Positions 1 to 9,188 of a stretch of 64,000 nt of DNA are shown piece after piece. Source of the DNA: Bacillota bacterium (lineage in GTDB: Bacteria > Bacillota > Clostridia > Lachnospirales > Cellulosilyticaceae). Position 1 is the stretch's first letter. Each line of letters opens with the position of its first letter. The notes under the pieces were generated by a model. It ran no database searches. It worked only from the letters and a program-made list of their open reading frames with translations, and was not told the DNA's origin. The translations under genes were made by a program, and so were the position numbers. Location: the NCBI GenBank assembly GCA_023410675.1, contig JAEYPM010000093.1, forward strand, positions 8,403-72,402, written 5' to 3'.

Positions 1-456
1 GCCACCAACATTTCCAGCAAGCATAGGCCCACCACTTACAAGAGTTGTTGGTAAATTAAGTCTTGCAGCACCCATTAACATACCAGGAACAACTTTATCA
101 CAGTTTGGTATTAAAACTAAAGCATCAAATCCATGAGCTTTAGCCATACATTCAATAGAATCTGCAATAATTTCTCTTGTCACTAATGAATATTTCATGC
201 CTTCGTGATTCATGGAAATACCATCACATACACCAATTGCAGGAACTTCGATTGGTGTGCCACCAGCCATTCGAACACCAGTTTTTACTGCTTCTGATAT
301 CTTATCTAAATGTATATGCCCTGGCACAATCTCACTTTTTGCAGTTATTATCCCTACAAGTGGTGCATTTATTTCTTCATCTATATAGCCCATTGCCTTA
401 AATAAAGAACGATGAGGTACTCTTTCTACGCCTATTTTTACATTATTACTAATCAT
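1..456 (-). CDS. ilvD: Dihydroxy-acid dehydratase, N-terminal part (cut by window edge)
   Basis: The first 152 codons of dihydroxy-acid dehydratase, which removes water from the dihydroxy acids to give the 2-oxo acid precursors of valine and isoleucine. The translation starts MISNNVKIGVERVPHRSLFK. It carries the two family landmarks VCDGISMNHEG (Cys77, Asp78) and PNCDKVVPGM (Cys119, Asp120), expected to hold the Fe-S cluster and Mg2+. The ATG at 456 follows a good AAAGGAGT Shine-Dalgarno. It is the last visible gene of the ilv-leu operon, 75 bp after ilvE. The remaining roughly 400 residues lie left of base 1, so completeness cannot be judged. Confidence 0.95.
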   Translation of the reverse strand, partial: MISNNVKIGVERVPHRSLFKAMGYIDEEINAPLVGIITAKSEIVPGHIHLDKISEAVKTGVRMAGGTPIEVPAIGVCDGISMNHEGMKYSLVTREIIADSIECMAKAHGFDALVLIPNCDKVVPGMLMGAARLNLPTTLVSGGPMLAGNVGG

Positions 457-531
457 TTAAAGTCCACTCCTTTTGTTATGAGTAAAGGGCATTAGAAATG
501 CTTTTTGCACTACTAAACGCCCCAGTCTTAT

Positions 532-1410
532 TTAATAGATATCTGTTCCATGGGTGTTTGCATATTCTTTAAATGCAGCAAGAATAGCAGTTGTAACAGG
601 GCCAGCAACACCATTTCCTATTACTCTTTGATCAACCATAGTTACAGGAATAGCTTCAGCTGCAGTTCCTGTTAAGAAACATTCATCTGCGTTATAAACA
701 TTAAATAATGTAAATTCTTTCTCTTTGATGGTATAGCCTAACTGCTCTGCAATCTCCATAACAGAACGCCTTGTAATGCCATCTAATATACCAACATGAA
801 TAGGTGGTGTATAGATAATATCATCTTTTACAACAAAAATATTATCCCCAGTACATTCAGCTACAATCCCGTCATGATTTAACATAAGTGCTTCAGGAAC
901 CCCTGCTCTATTTGCTTCCATTTTAGCTAAAATGTTATTTAAATAATTGAGTGATTTGATTTGCGGATCAACGATCGTTGCTTTATTACGCCTTTGAGCT
1001 GAAGTAATAATTGGCATGCCTTTTGTATACATTTCTTTAGGGTACAACTGTATATTTGCAGCAATACAAAATACAGAAGCTACTGGGCAATTGATTGGGT
1101 TAAGACCTAAGTCTCCCTTACCTCTTGTAACAACTAAACGGATATACCCATCTCTTAAGTCATTTTGTTTACAAGTTTCTAAAAGAACTTTTGTCATTTC
1201 TTCTTTTGTAAGAGGAATATTAAGCATAATTGCTTTTGCTGCCGCATAGAGTCTATCAATATGGTCTTCGCATCTAAATATACGTCCATTATAGGCTCTT
1301 ATCCCTTCAAATACGCCATCCCCGTATAGCAAGCCATGATCAAATACGGATATCTTTGCCTCATTTTCATTTATATATTCTCCATCCAAATAAATAATTC
1401 TATCGGCCAA
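532..1410 (-). CDS. ilvE: Branched-chain amino acid aminotransferase (fold IV)
   Basis: A class IV PLP aminotransferase of 292 residues that transfers amino groups between glutamate and the branched-chain 2-oxo acids, the final step for Ile, Val and Leu. Family features seen: FDHGLLYGDGVFEG near residues 23-36, the likely PLP lysine K152 in IKSLNYLNN, and ECTGDNIF in the C-terminal half. The start is TTG, supported by AAGGAGGA about 8 bases upstream. It lies between leuB and ilvD. Class IV enzymes also include D-amino acid transaminases, but the sequence style and operon favour IlvE. Confidence 0.9.
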   Translation of the reverse strand: MADRIIYLDGEYINENEAKISVFDHGLLYGDGVFEGIRAYNGRIFRCEDHIDRLYAAAKAIMLNIPLTKEEMTKVLLETCKQNDLRDGYIRLVVTRGKGDLGLNPINCPVASVFCIAANIQLYPKEMYTKGMPIITSAQRRNKATIVDPQIKSLNYLNNILAKMEANRAGVPEALMLNHDGIVAECTGDNIFVVKDDIIYTPPIHVGILDGITRRSVMEIAEQLGYTIKEKEFTLFNVYNADECFLTGTAAEAIPVTMVDQRVIGNGVAGPVTTAILAAFKEYANTHGTDIY

Positions 1411-1449
1411 TCTCAGTTCCTCCTTAAATTATATTCATATTAATAAAGC

Positions 1450-2532
1450 CTATTTTATTGCCTCGGCAATTAATCTTCCCATTTCTTTCGTTCCTATTTG
1501 TTTCATGCCACTGCTCATAATATCGCCTGTTCTGTATCCAGCATCAAGGACTTCCATAACAGCATTTTCTATTGCCTTAGCTTCTTTTTCTAAGTTTAAA
1601 GAATAGCGAAGCATCATAGCCGCTGAAAGGATGGTTGCTATTGGATTGGCTTTATCTTGTCCTGCAATATCTGGTGCACTTCCATGGCTTGGTTCATAAA
1701 GTCCAAGTGTGCCTTCACCAAGACTTGCAGATGCAAGCATTCCAATAGACCCTGTGATAATACTTGCTTCATCAGATAGGATATCCCCAAATATATTAGA
1801 TGTTACAATAACATCGAATTGTTTTGGATTAACCACTAATTGCATTGCTGCATTATCAACATACATATAAGAATATACAACTTCTTTATAATCTTTTGCA
1901 ACTCTATCTACGACTACTCTCCAAAGCCTTGAAGATTCAAGTACATTGGCTTTATCTACAACACAAAGTTTTTTGTTTCTCTTCATGGCTGCCTCAAAAC
2001 CAACTCTTGTGATTCTCTCAATTTCTGCTACAGTGTATTTTTCAAGATCTGAAGCATAAGTCTTTGAATCATCTTCCTCACACACTACCTTTTTCTTTTC
2101 TCCAAAATAGATACCACTTGTCAGTTCTCTAACAATAAGAATATCTAGACTATCCCCAATAATTTCTTCTTTAAGTGGACTTGCATGCTTAAGTTGAGGA
2201 TATAATACAGCAGGTCTTAAATTAGCAAATAATTTAAGTGCACCTCTTATACCTAGAAGTCCTTTTTCTGGCCTGTCTCCGTTTGGCAGATTATCCCACT
2301 TCGGTCCTCCTACAGCACCTAGCAATACAGCATCTGCTGCCTTACATGCTTCAACTGTTTCATCTGGAAGTGAATTTCCTGCTTTGTCTATAGCAACGCC
2401 GCCCAATAATTTTTCATCATAATTAAAGGTATGACCATATTTCTTTGCCACTTCATCTAAAACTACGATGGCTTGCTTTATGATATCTGGACCTATACCA
2501 TCCCCTGGTAATGTTACGATTTTATAATTCAT
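1450..2532 (-). CDS. leuB: 3-isopropylmalate dehydrogenase
   Basis: A 360-residue NAD-dependent beta-decarboxylating dehydrogenase that oxidises 3-isopropylmalate to 2-oxoisocaproate. The N-terminus has the family pattern LPGDGIGPDI, and the substrate-site segment SDILSDEAS and the NAD-site region HGSAPDIAGQDKANP are present. Length is normal for LeuB. In this operon it probably also oxidises 3-methylmalate to 2-oxobutyrate, because cimA is present and no separate dehydrogenase is seen; that second role is inferred. It is followed after 39 bp by ilvE. Confidence 0.95.
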   Translation of the reverse strand: MNYKIVTLPGDGIGPDIIKQAIVVLDEVAKKYGHTFNYDEKLLGGVAIDKAGNSLPDETVEACKAADAVLLGAVGGPKWDNLPNGDRPEKGLLGIRGALKLFANLRPAVLYPQLKHASPLKEEIIGDSLDILIVRELTSGIYFGEKKKVVCEEDDSKTYASDLEKYTVAEIERITRVGFEAAMKRNKKLCVVDKANVLESSRLWRVVVDRVAKDYKEVVYSYMYVDNAAMQLVVNPKQFDVIVTSNIFGDILSDEASIITGSIGMLASASLGEGTLGLYEPSHGSAPDIAGQDKANPIATILSAAMMLRYSLNLEKEAKAIENAVMEVLDAGYRTGDIMSSGMKQIGTKEMGRLIAEAIK

Positions 2533-2565
2533 CTACAGTTCCTCCTATTTATTATGACCGATATA

Positions 2566-3054
2566 CTATTTATCTTCACGTATATAGTTAACTAGTCCAT
2601 TAGCAGCTATAATTTTTTGCATAAATTCTGGGAAAGGCTGTCCTTGATATGTTTCACCTTTTGTTACATTTGTAATAACGCCTGTAGCAAAATCTACTTC
2701 AACAACATTTCCCTTTTCAATACCATCAGCTGCTGCTTCACATTCTACAATAGGTAGACCAATATTTATCGCATTTCGGTAAAAAATACGAGCAAATGTT
2801 CTTGCAATAACACAAGATACGCCTGCGGCCTTAATAGCTATTGGAGCATGTTCACGAGATGAACCACAACCAAAGTTTTTATCTGCAACAATAATATCTC
2901 CTTCTTTCACCTCATTGACAAAGTTTTTATCAATGTCTTCCATACAATATTTAGCGAGTTCTTTAGGATCTGATGTATTTAAATAACGAGCTGGTATAAT
3001 AACGTCTGTATCTACATTATCGCCATAGCGAAAAACGGTTCCTTTTGCTTTCAT
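2566..3054 (-). CDS. leuD: 3-isopropylmalate dehydratase, small subunit
   Basis: A 162-residue swivel-domain subunit that pairs with LeuC to isomerise 2-isopropylmalate to 3-isopropylmalate, and with CimA present probably citramalate too. Seen motifs: DNVDTDVIIPARYL near the N-terminus and NFGCGSSREHAP in the middle. The length matches the short LeuD class common in Clostridia and archaea rather than the roughly 200-residue proteobacterial form. It lies 36 bp downstream of leuC. Confidence 0.95.
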   Translation of the reverse strand: MKAKGTVFRYGDNVDTDVIIPARYLNTSDPKELAKYCMEDIDKNFVNEVKEGDIIVADKNFGCGSSREHAPIAIKAAGVSCVIARTFARIFYRNAINIGLPIVECEAAADGIEKGNVVEVDFATGVITNVTKGETYQGQPFPEFMQKIIAANGLVNYIREDK

Positions 3055-3090
3055 ATGTCTTATCCCTCCTGAATATTTTAAATGTAAGTT

Positions 3091-4350
3091 CTATATGGTC
3101 TCTGGATTTGTTATATAACCAGTAAGTGCTGATGCAGCAGCTACCGCTGGACTTGCAAGATACACTTCTGACTCAACATGTCCCATACGTCCGACAAAGT
3201 TACGGTTTGTTGTTGAAACTGCTCTTTCACCTTTTGCTAAAATACCCATATGTCCACCAAGACATGGGCCACAAGTTGGTGTACTAAATACTGCTCCTGC
3301 CTCAACGATATCTTCAATAATTCCTTCCTTTAATGCTTGAAGATAAATCTTTTGTGTCCCTGGGAATACAATAACACGTACACCTTTTTTTACTTTTTTG
3401 CCTTTTAAAATATCTCTTGCAATTCGCAAATCTTCCATACGCCCATTGGTACATGAGCCAATGACAACTTGATCAATTTTAACTTCTCCTACTTCATCAA
3501 TTGTCTTTGTGTTTTCTGGAAGATGAGGAAAAGCAACAGTTGGACGTACTTTAGATAAATCTATCTCTATAACTTGATCATAAACAGCATCTTCATCTGC
3601 CTCATAGATTTTATAAGGTTTTGTGCTATGCTCTTTTACAAATTCAAGTGTTTGTTCATCTACTGGGAAAATACCATTTTTTGCACCAGCTTCTATTGCC
3701 ATATTAGCCATGCAAAGACGTGAATCCATAGAAAGATTTTTAATGCCATCACCTACAAATTCCATTGATTTATATAATGAACCATCTACCCCAATCATAC
3801 CAATAATGTGAAGAATAACATCTTTACCACTCACATGTTTACTTGGCTTTCCAGTAAGTACGAATTTGATTGCTGAAGGAACCTTAAACCATGCCTTGCC
3901 AGTAGCCATACCAGCAGCCATATCTGTACTTCCAATACCTGTTGAAAAAGCACCTAGTGCCCCATAAGTACAAGTATGTGAATCTGCACCAATGACAACA
4001 TTGCCAGGTACAACTAAGCCCTTTTCTGGTATAAGTGCATGTTCAATACCCATTTCTCCAACTTCAAAATAGTTTTCTATTTCTTTATCTAATGCAAATT
4101 CTCTTATATATTTGCATTGTTCTGCTGCTTTAATATCTTTGTTTGGTGTAAAGTGATCGGGTACAATTGCCACCTTTGATTTATCAAATACACAGTCACA
4201 TCCAATTTTCTTAAATTCTGTAACTGCTACAGGCGTTGTAATATCATTACCTAATACTAAATCCAGCTTTGCTTCTATGAGTTGCCCTGCTGTTACACTA
4301 TCAAGTCCTGCATGATCTGCCAATATTTTTTGTGTCATTGTCATTCCCAT
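3091..4350 (-). CDS. leuC: 3-isopropylmalate dehydratase, large subunit
   Basis: The aconitase-family catalytic subunit, 419 residues, with a [4Fe-4S] cluster. The three cluster cysteines are visible as C300 in IGSCTNGR and C360/C363 in PTCGPCLGG. The GADSHTCTYGALGAFSTG segment near residue 121 is also typical. The ATG at 4350 has GGAGG 9 bases upstream. It should act with LeuD on 2-isopropylmalate and, from context, on citramalate. It follows cimA after 87 bp. Confidence 0.95.
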   Translation of the reverse strand: MGMTMTQKILADHAGLDSVTAGQLIEAKLDLVLGNDITTPVAVTEFKKIGCDCVFDKSKVAIVPDHFTPNKDIKAAEQCKYIREFALDKEIENYFEVGEMGIEHALIPEKGLVVPGNVVIGADSHTCTYGALGAFSTGIGSTDMAAGMATGKAWFKVPSAIKFVLTGKPSKHVSGKDVILHIIGMIGVDGSLYKSMEFVGDGIKNLSMDSRLCMANMAIEAGAKNGIFPVDEQTLEFVKEHSTKPYKIYEADEDAVYDQVIEIDLSKVRPTVAFPHLPENTKTIDEVGEVKIDQVVIGSCTNGRMEDLRIARDILKGKKVKKGVRVIVFPGTQKIYLQALKEGIIEDIVEAGAVFSTPTCGPCLGGHMGILAKGERAVSTTNRNFVGRMGHVESEVYLASPAVAAASALTGYITNPETI

Positions 4351-4437
4351 TGCTTAATTCCTCCCATTATTGTTTTTTTGATTCATGATGTTCTTTATAA
4401 AGTTATCTCTCATGAATGAATATTTTATTAGTGACTT

Positions 4438-6027
4438 CTATAAATAAGCCTTAAATTTCTTTTCTATATCTTTTATGAGCTTATATTCTATAGAATCAAC
4501 AAGTGCTATCCAACTAGCCTCTATAATATCTGTAGATACCCCAACGGTACTCCAGTAATCTTCTCCATCTGTAGACTCTAAAAGCACACGAACTTTTGCT
4601 GCAGTAGCTGACTTGGTATCTAATACCCTTACCTTATAATCCGTTAGATGCATCTTCTTTAGCTCAGGATAAAAGACTTCTAGTGCCTTTCTAAGTGCCT
4701 TATCTAATGCGTTTACAGGCCCCTCCCCTTGAGCTGCAGTAATTTCTGACTTGCCATCTACAGTAACCTTAATAATTGCAGATGCACTTATTGATTCATC
4801 CTTATTTGGATCTTCCGAAATCAACTTAAAATCTTCTAAAGTAAAGAAAGGTTTATATTTACCAAGTGCTTTTCGAACTAAAAGTTCAAAAGTTCCTTCT
4901 GCTCCTTCAAATTGGTAGCCTTTATGCTCAAGATTTTTAATCTTATCAATGATTTCTTTGGTAACTGGATCATCTTTTGTAACACTTGGTGCTACTTTTT
5001 GAACTTTTTCTAAGATAGTGCTTCTTCCAGCTACTTCTGACATTAAAAATCTTCTTGAATTACCTACTTTATCTGGTGGGATATGTTCAAAAGATTGTGA
5101 TGCTTTCGTGACACCATCAATGTGCATACCCGCTTTATGTGCAAATGCACTCTTACCAATGTATGGCATATTATCTTTTAAAGATACATTTGCTATTTCA
5201 GCAACTGTCCTAGATAAGGATGTCAGTTTTTCCATATTCCTTTCTTCAATACACTGATAATTTCTTTTGAGCTGAAGACTTGGAATAATTGTTGAAAGAT
5301 TTGCATTACCACATCTTTCTCCAAATCCTACGAGGGTCCCTTGTACATGAACTGCTCCAGCTACAACAGCCATAATGCTATTTGCAACCCCCATGCCTGT
5401 ATCATCATGTGTATGAATGCCAATATCTGTATGGATACTCTTTTTTACTTCACTAACAATTTGTAATACTTCATCTGGGAAAGCACCACCATTCGTTTCG
5501 CATAGCGTAATGCAATCAGCTCCTGCTTCCTCAGCCTTTTTTAATGCCGCAAGTGCATATTCCTTATTGTTTTTATACCCATCAAAAAAATGCTCTGCAT
5601 CAAAAATAACTTCTTTCCCGTGACTCTTAAAAAATTTAATTGTGTCATAAATCATGCATAAATTTTCTTCCAAAGTCGTTCTAATAATCTCCGTAACATG
5701 AAAGTCCCAAGTCTTTCCAAATATCGTTATAACTGGTGTTTGTGCCTTAAGAAGTGACTGTACATTACTATCTTCTTCCACACCAATATCTCGTCTTCTT
5801 GTACTTCCAAATGCAGTAAGTCTAGCTGTTTTCAAATTAAGTTTCTTGACTTCTTCAAAAAAATCTAAATCCTTTGGATTAGAACCTGGATTTCCAGCCT
5901 CAATATAATGTACACCAAGTTCATCTAAAATTTTCACTATCTTTATTTTATCTGAAACAGAAAAGGAGATTCCTTCTGCTTGTGCTCCATCTCGTAAAGT
6001 AGAATCTAGTATTGAAATTTTATTCAT
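4438..6027 (-). CDS. cimA: (R)-citramalate synthase
   Basis: A 529-residue member of the DRE-TIM metallolyase family that condenses pyruvate and acetyl-CoA to citramalate, the entry to isoleucine without threonine deaminase. The N-terminus ILDSTLRDGAQAEGISFS has the CimA-type AQAEG in place of the EQSPG of LeuA. The HTHDDTGMGVANS metal-site region and a C-terminal regulatory domain after about residue 390 are present. It is only 3 bp downstream of leuA, so the two are probably translationally coupled. Two different paralogues side by side argue against this being a second LeuA. Confidence 0.92.
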   Translation of the reverse strand: MNKISILDSTLRDGAQAEGISFSVSDKIKIVKILDELGVHYIEAGNPGSNPKDLDFFEEVKKLNLKTARLTAFGSTRRRDIGVEEDSNVQSLLKAQTPVITIFGKTWDFHVTEIIRTTLEENLCMIYDTIKFFKSHGKEVIFDAEHFFDGYKNNKEYALAALKKAEEAGADCITLCETNGGAFPDEVLQIVSEVKKSIHTDIGIHTHDDTGMGVANSIMAVVAGAVHVQGTLVGFGERCGNANLSTIIPSLQLKRNYQCIEERNMEKLTSLSRTVAEIANVSLKDNMPYIGKSAFAHKAGMHIDGVTKASQSFEHIPPDKVGNSRRFLMSEVAGRSTILEKVQKVAPSVTKDDPVTKEIIDKIKNLEHKGYQFEGAEGTFELLVRKALGKYKPFFTLEDFKLISEDPNKDESISASAIIKVTVDGKSEITAAQGEGPVNALDKALRKALEVFYPELKKMHLTDYKVRVLDTKSATAAKVRVLLESTDGEDYWSTVGVSTDIIEASWIALVDSIEYKLIKDIEKKFKAYL

Positions 6028-6030
6028 ACT

Positions 6031-7563
6031 TTATACCTCCTTCTGTTTTTCTTGATCATATAGCATACTGTTAATAGCTGATATATAAGCAAGTATACTT
6101 GCTTCAACAATATCTAGGCTAACGCCATAGCCATGATAGACCTTTTCACCATTTTTAATCTTAACATTTACTTCGCCTTGTGCATCTGTACCTCCTGTAA
6201 CAGAGTTGATCACAAAGTCTTCGAGTGTAAAGGATTTTCCTACTATTTGATCAATTGCTTTATAGGATGCATCAATAGGTCCATCAGATGAAGGAACTAC
6301 TTTTTCAAATATTTCATTTTCTTTACTTATCAACCTAACAGCTGAAGTTGTTGTGATTGTATTCCCAGCATTGATAACAAAACGATCAAGTTTGTAGGCT
6401 TCTGGAACTTTAATAGATTCTCTGCAGACTAATACCTCAATATCTTTATCTGTCAATGCCTTCTTTTTGTCTGCCAATTTCTTAAACTGCATAAAAGCAA
6501 CATCTAAAGCTTCTTTATCCATTGTATAACCCATAGAATTTATCTTTTCTTCAAAAGCATGCCTGCCAGAATGTTTACCAATTACCATTTTATTTTCACT
6601 TAGGCCAATACTTTCTGGTGTCATAATTTCATAGGTGCTTTTATTTGCTAACATACCATGTTGATGGATTCCAGACTCATGTGCAAAAGCATTTTCCCCA
6701 ACTATTGCTTTATTAGGCTGAACTCTTACCCCTGTGATACTCGTTAGAAGTTTGCTGGTTCTATATATTTCTTGAGTCTTGATATTCGTTTCACTATTAT
6801 AAACGTCATTTCTCGTATGTAGATTCATAACAATTTCTTCAAGGGCTGCATTGCCTGCTCTTTCACCAATTCCATTAATCGTACATTCTATTTGGTCTGC
6901 CCCAGCTTTTACTGCTGCTAAGGAATTGGCAACTGCTAACCCTAAGTCATTATGACAGTGAACTGAAATATCCACTTTATCAATATTAGATACATTGGCC
7001 TTAATCCCTTTTATAAGTCTTGCAAATTCTTCTGGTGATGTATAGCCTACAGTGTCAGGCACATTAATGACTGTTGCACCTGCTTCTATGACTGCTTCAA
7101 AAATTCTGTAAAGAAATTCTGGGTTACTTCTTGAAGCATCCTCTGCTGAAAATTCTATATCTTGACAGTATTTTTTTGCATATTTAACCATTTCTACAGC
7201 AGTATCTAGTACTTCTTCAGGTGTTTTCTTTAGTTTATAAGCCATATGAATATCTGATGTAGCAATAAAAGTATGAATCCTTGGGTACTTAGCACCTTTA
7301 AGTGCTTCGGCGGCTGCGTCAATATCTTTTGTTAAAGCTCTAGCTAAACTTGCTACCGAAGCATTTTTGATGCTATCTGCTACCGTTTTAACTGATTTAA
7401 AGTCTCCAGGTGAGGCTATGGCGAAACCTGCTTCCATAATATCTACACCAAGTTTTTCTAACTGATAAGCCAATTGTAGTTTTTCCGTTAAGTTCATGCT
7501 ACATCCTGGGGACTGCTCACCATCTCTTAGTGTTGTATCAAAAATATTAATTCGCTTCGCCAT
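6031..7563 (-). CDS. leuA: 2-isopropylmalate synthase
   Basis: A 510-residue enzyme that condenses acetyl-CoA with 2-oxoisovalerate, the first committed step to leucine. It opens with INIFDTTLRDGEQSPGCSM, the classical LeuA signature, and has HCHNDLGLAVANS (metal ligands) and GIGERAGNAALEE. The C-terminal portion after about residue 390 is the LeuA regulatory dimer domain that normally binds leucine for feedback inhibition. It lies 27 bp after ilvC and immediately before cimA. Confidence 0.95.
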   Translation of the reverse strand: MAKRINIFDTTLRDGEQSPGCSMNLTEKLQLAYQLEKLGVDIMEAGFAIASPGDFKSVKTVADSIKNASVASLARALTKDIDAAAEALKGAKYPRIHTFIATSDIHMAYKLKKTPEEVLDTAVEMVKYAKKYCQDIEFSAEDASRSNPEFLYRIFEAVIEAGATVINVPDTVGYTSPEEFARLIKGIKANVSNIDKVDISVHCHNDLGLAVANSLAAVKAGADQIECTINGIGERAGNAALEEIVMNLHTRNDVYNSETNIKTQEIYRTSKLLTSITGVRVQPNKAIVGENAFAHESGIHQHGMLANKSTYEIMTPESIGLSENKMVIGKHSGRHAFEEKINSMGYTMDKEALDVAFMQFKKLADKKKALTDKDIEVLVCRESIKVPEAYKLDRFVINAGNTITTTSAVRLISKENEIFEKVVPSSDGPIDASYKAIDQIVGKSFTLEDFVINSVTGGTDAQGEVNVKIKNGEKVYHGYGVSLDIVEASILAYISAINSMLYDQEKQKEV

Positions 7564-7590
7564 ATAATCTCTCTCCTCCTAAAGTGTAAA

Positions 7591-8592
7591 TTATTTTTCT
7601 TCTGCTTTAATCCAAGACATCATTTTTCTAAGTTCTTTTCCAACCTTTTCTACTTGGTGGCTTGCTTCAATACGACGAATAGCACCAAGGAATGGTCTGT
7701 TTGCTTGATTTTCTAATATCCAATTTTTTGCGAAAGTACCATCTTGAATTTCTCTAAGTACTTGTTTCATTGCTTTTTTAGTATCTTCAGTAATAATACG
7801 TGGACCTGTTACATAATCTCCATATTCTGCTGTATCAGAAATAGAATATCTCATATATTCAAATCCACCCTTATTAATAAGGTCAACAATTAATTTCATT
7901 TCATGTACACATTCAAAATATGCACTTTCTGGTTGGTATCCAGCTTCAACTAAAGTTTCGAAACCAGCTTTCATAAGAGCTGTTACACCACCACAAAGAA
8001 CTGCTTGTTCTCCAAAAAGGTCTGTTTCTGTTTCTTCTTTAAATGTTGTCTCTAGAATACCGCCTCTAGCACCACCGATACCTGCAGCATATGCAAGAGC
8101 AATATCTTTTGCATTGCCAGTAGCATCTTGATGAACGGCTATAAGACATGGTACACCTTTACCTTCTTCATATTGACTTCTTACTGTATGTCCTGGTCCT
8201 TTTGGAGCTACCATAACAACATTAACATCTTGTGGTGGCACTATTTGTAAATAGTGAATGTTAAATCCATGTGCAAAAGCTAATGTTTTTCCAGCATTTA
8301 AGTTTGGTGCAACATCTTCTTTATAAAGCTTAGCTTGTTTTTCATCATTAATAAGAATCATTATAAAATCAGCTGCTTTTGTAGCATCTGCTGCTGTCAT
8401 AACCTTTAAACCTGCTTTTTCTGCTTTTGCCCAAGAAGGACTTCCATTGTATAAACCTACTATTACATTAACACCTGATTCATGTAAATTAAGTGCATGT
8501 GCGTGTCCTTGACTTCCGTAGCCAATCACTGCTACTGTTTTTCCATTTAATAACCCTAAATTACAATCCTCTTCATAATACAACTTTGCCAT
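7591..8592 (-). CDS. ilvC: Ketol-acid reductoisomerase
   Basis: A 333-residue class I ketol-acid reductoisomerase, which rearranges and reduces acetolactate or acetohydroxybutyrate to the dihydroxy acid. The Rossmann motif GYGSQGHAHALNL is near residues 25-37, and the catalytic knotted domain includes ETETDLFGEQAVLCGG. The cofactor loop after strand beta-2 reads GLYNGSPSW where many NADPH enzymes have GLR at the start, so the cofactor preference is uncertain. It follows ilvN after 83 bp. Confidence 0.95.
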   Translation of the reverse strand: MAKLYYEEDCNLGLLNGKTVAVIGYGSQGHAHALNLHESGVNVIVGLYNGSPSWAKAEKAGLKVMTAADATKAADFIMILINDEKQAKLYKEDVAPNLNAGKTLAFAHGFNIHYLQIVPPQDVNVVMVAPKGPGHTVRSQYEEGKGVPCLIAVHQDATGNAKDIALAYAAGIGGARGGILETTFKEETETDLFGEQAVLCGGVTALMKAGFETLVEAGYQPESAYFECVHEMKLIVDLINKGGFEYMRYSISDTAEYGDYVTGPRIITEDTKKAMKQVLREIQDGTFAKNWILENQANRPFLGAIRRIEASHQVEKVGKELRKMMSWIKAEEK

Positions 8593-8675
8593 TTTTAAAT
8601 CCTCCTATAATATGTTTAATATTTTATAATTAATGATATATGATTAAAGAAATATATTCATTGAATACATTACCT

Positions 8676-9170
8676 TTAATTTTTTAGTTCTTTTTCTCCT
8701 CTTTGAAGAGCTGTAAGTCCTGTTCGAATCATTTCTTTGATGCCATATGGCTCTAACATATTTGTAAGAGCTGTTATTTTCCCTTGATCTCCAATAGACT
8801 CTATTATGAGACAGTTTGCTGACACATCCACAATATGTGCTCTAAAAATATTGGCTATTTCTATGATTTCTGCCCTGGTATTTTTTGATGCACTGACCTT
8901 AATCAGTGCAAGTTCTCTAAATACAGATGTTTCTTCTTTTAATTCAAGAACCTTAATAACTTCTATAAGCTTATTTAGTTGTTTTTTGATTTGTTCTAAA
9001 GTATTTTCATCTGTTTCTGTTACAATAGTCATTCTCGAAACGTTTGGATCTTCTGTCACACTTACAGATAAACTATCAATATTATAGCCTCTTCTACTAA
9101 AAAGTCCTGATATTCTACTTAATACACCTGAATGATTTTCTACTAACACAGATAAAATATGTCTCTTCAT
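8676..9170 (-). CDS. ilvN: Acetolactate synthase, small regulatory subunit
   Basis: A 164-residue regulatory subunit with an N-terminal ACT domain (MKRHILSVLVENHSGVLSRI) and the ALS_ss C-terminal domain. In this family it binds valine and stimulates the large subunit. It lies 18 bp downstream of ilvB, and tight spacing favours equimolar synthesis. The symbol ilvH would be equally acceptable. Confidence 0.93.
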   Translation of the reverse strand: MKRHILSVLVENHSGVLSRISGLFSRRGYNIDSLSVSVTEDPNVSRMTIVTETDENTLEQIKKQLNKLIEVIKVLELKEETSVFRELALIKVSASKNTRAEIIEIANIFRAHIVDVSANCLIIESIGDQGKITALTNMLEPYGIKEMIRTGLTALQRGEKELKN

Positions 9171-9188
9171 ATATATCTTCTCCCCATT

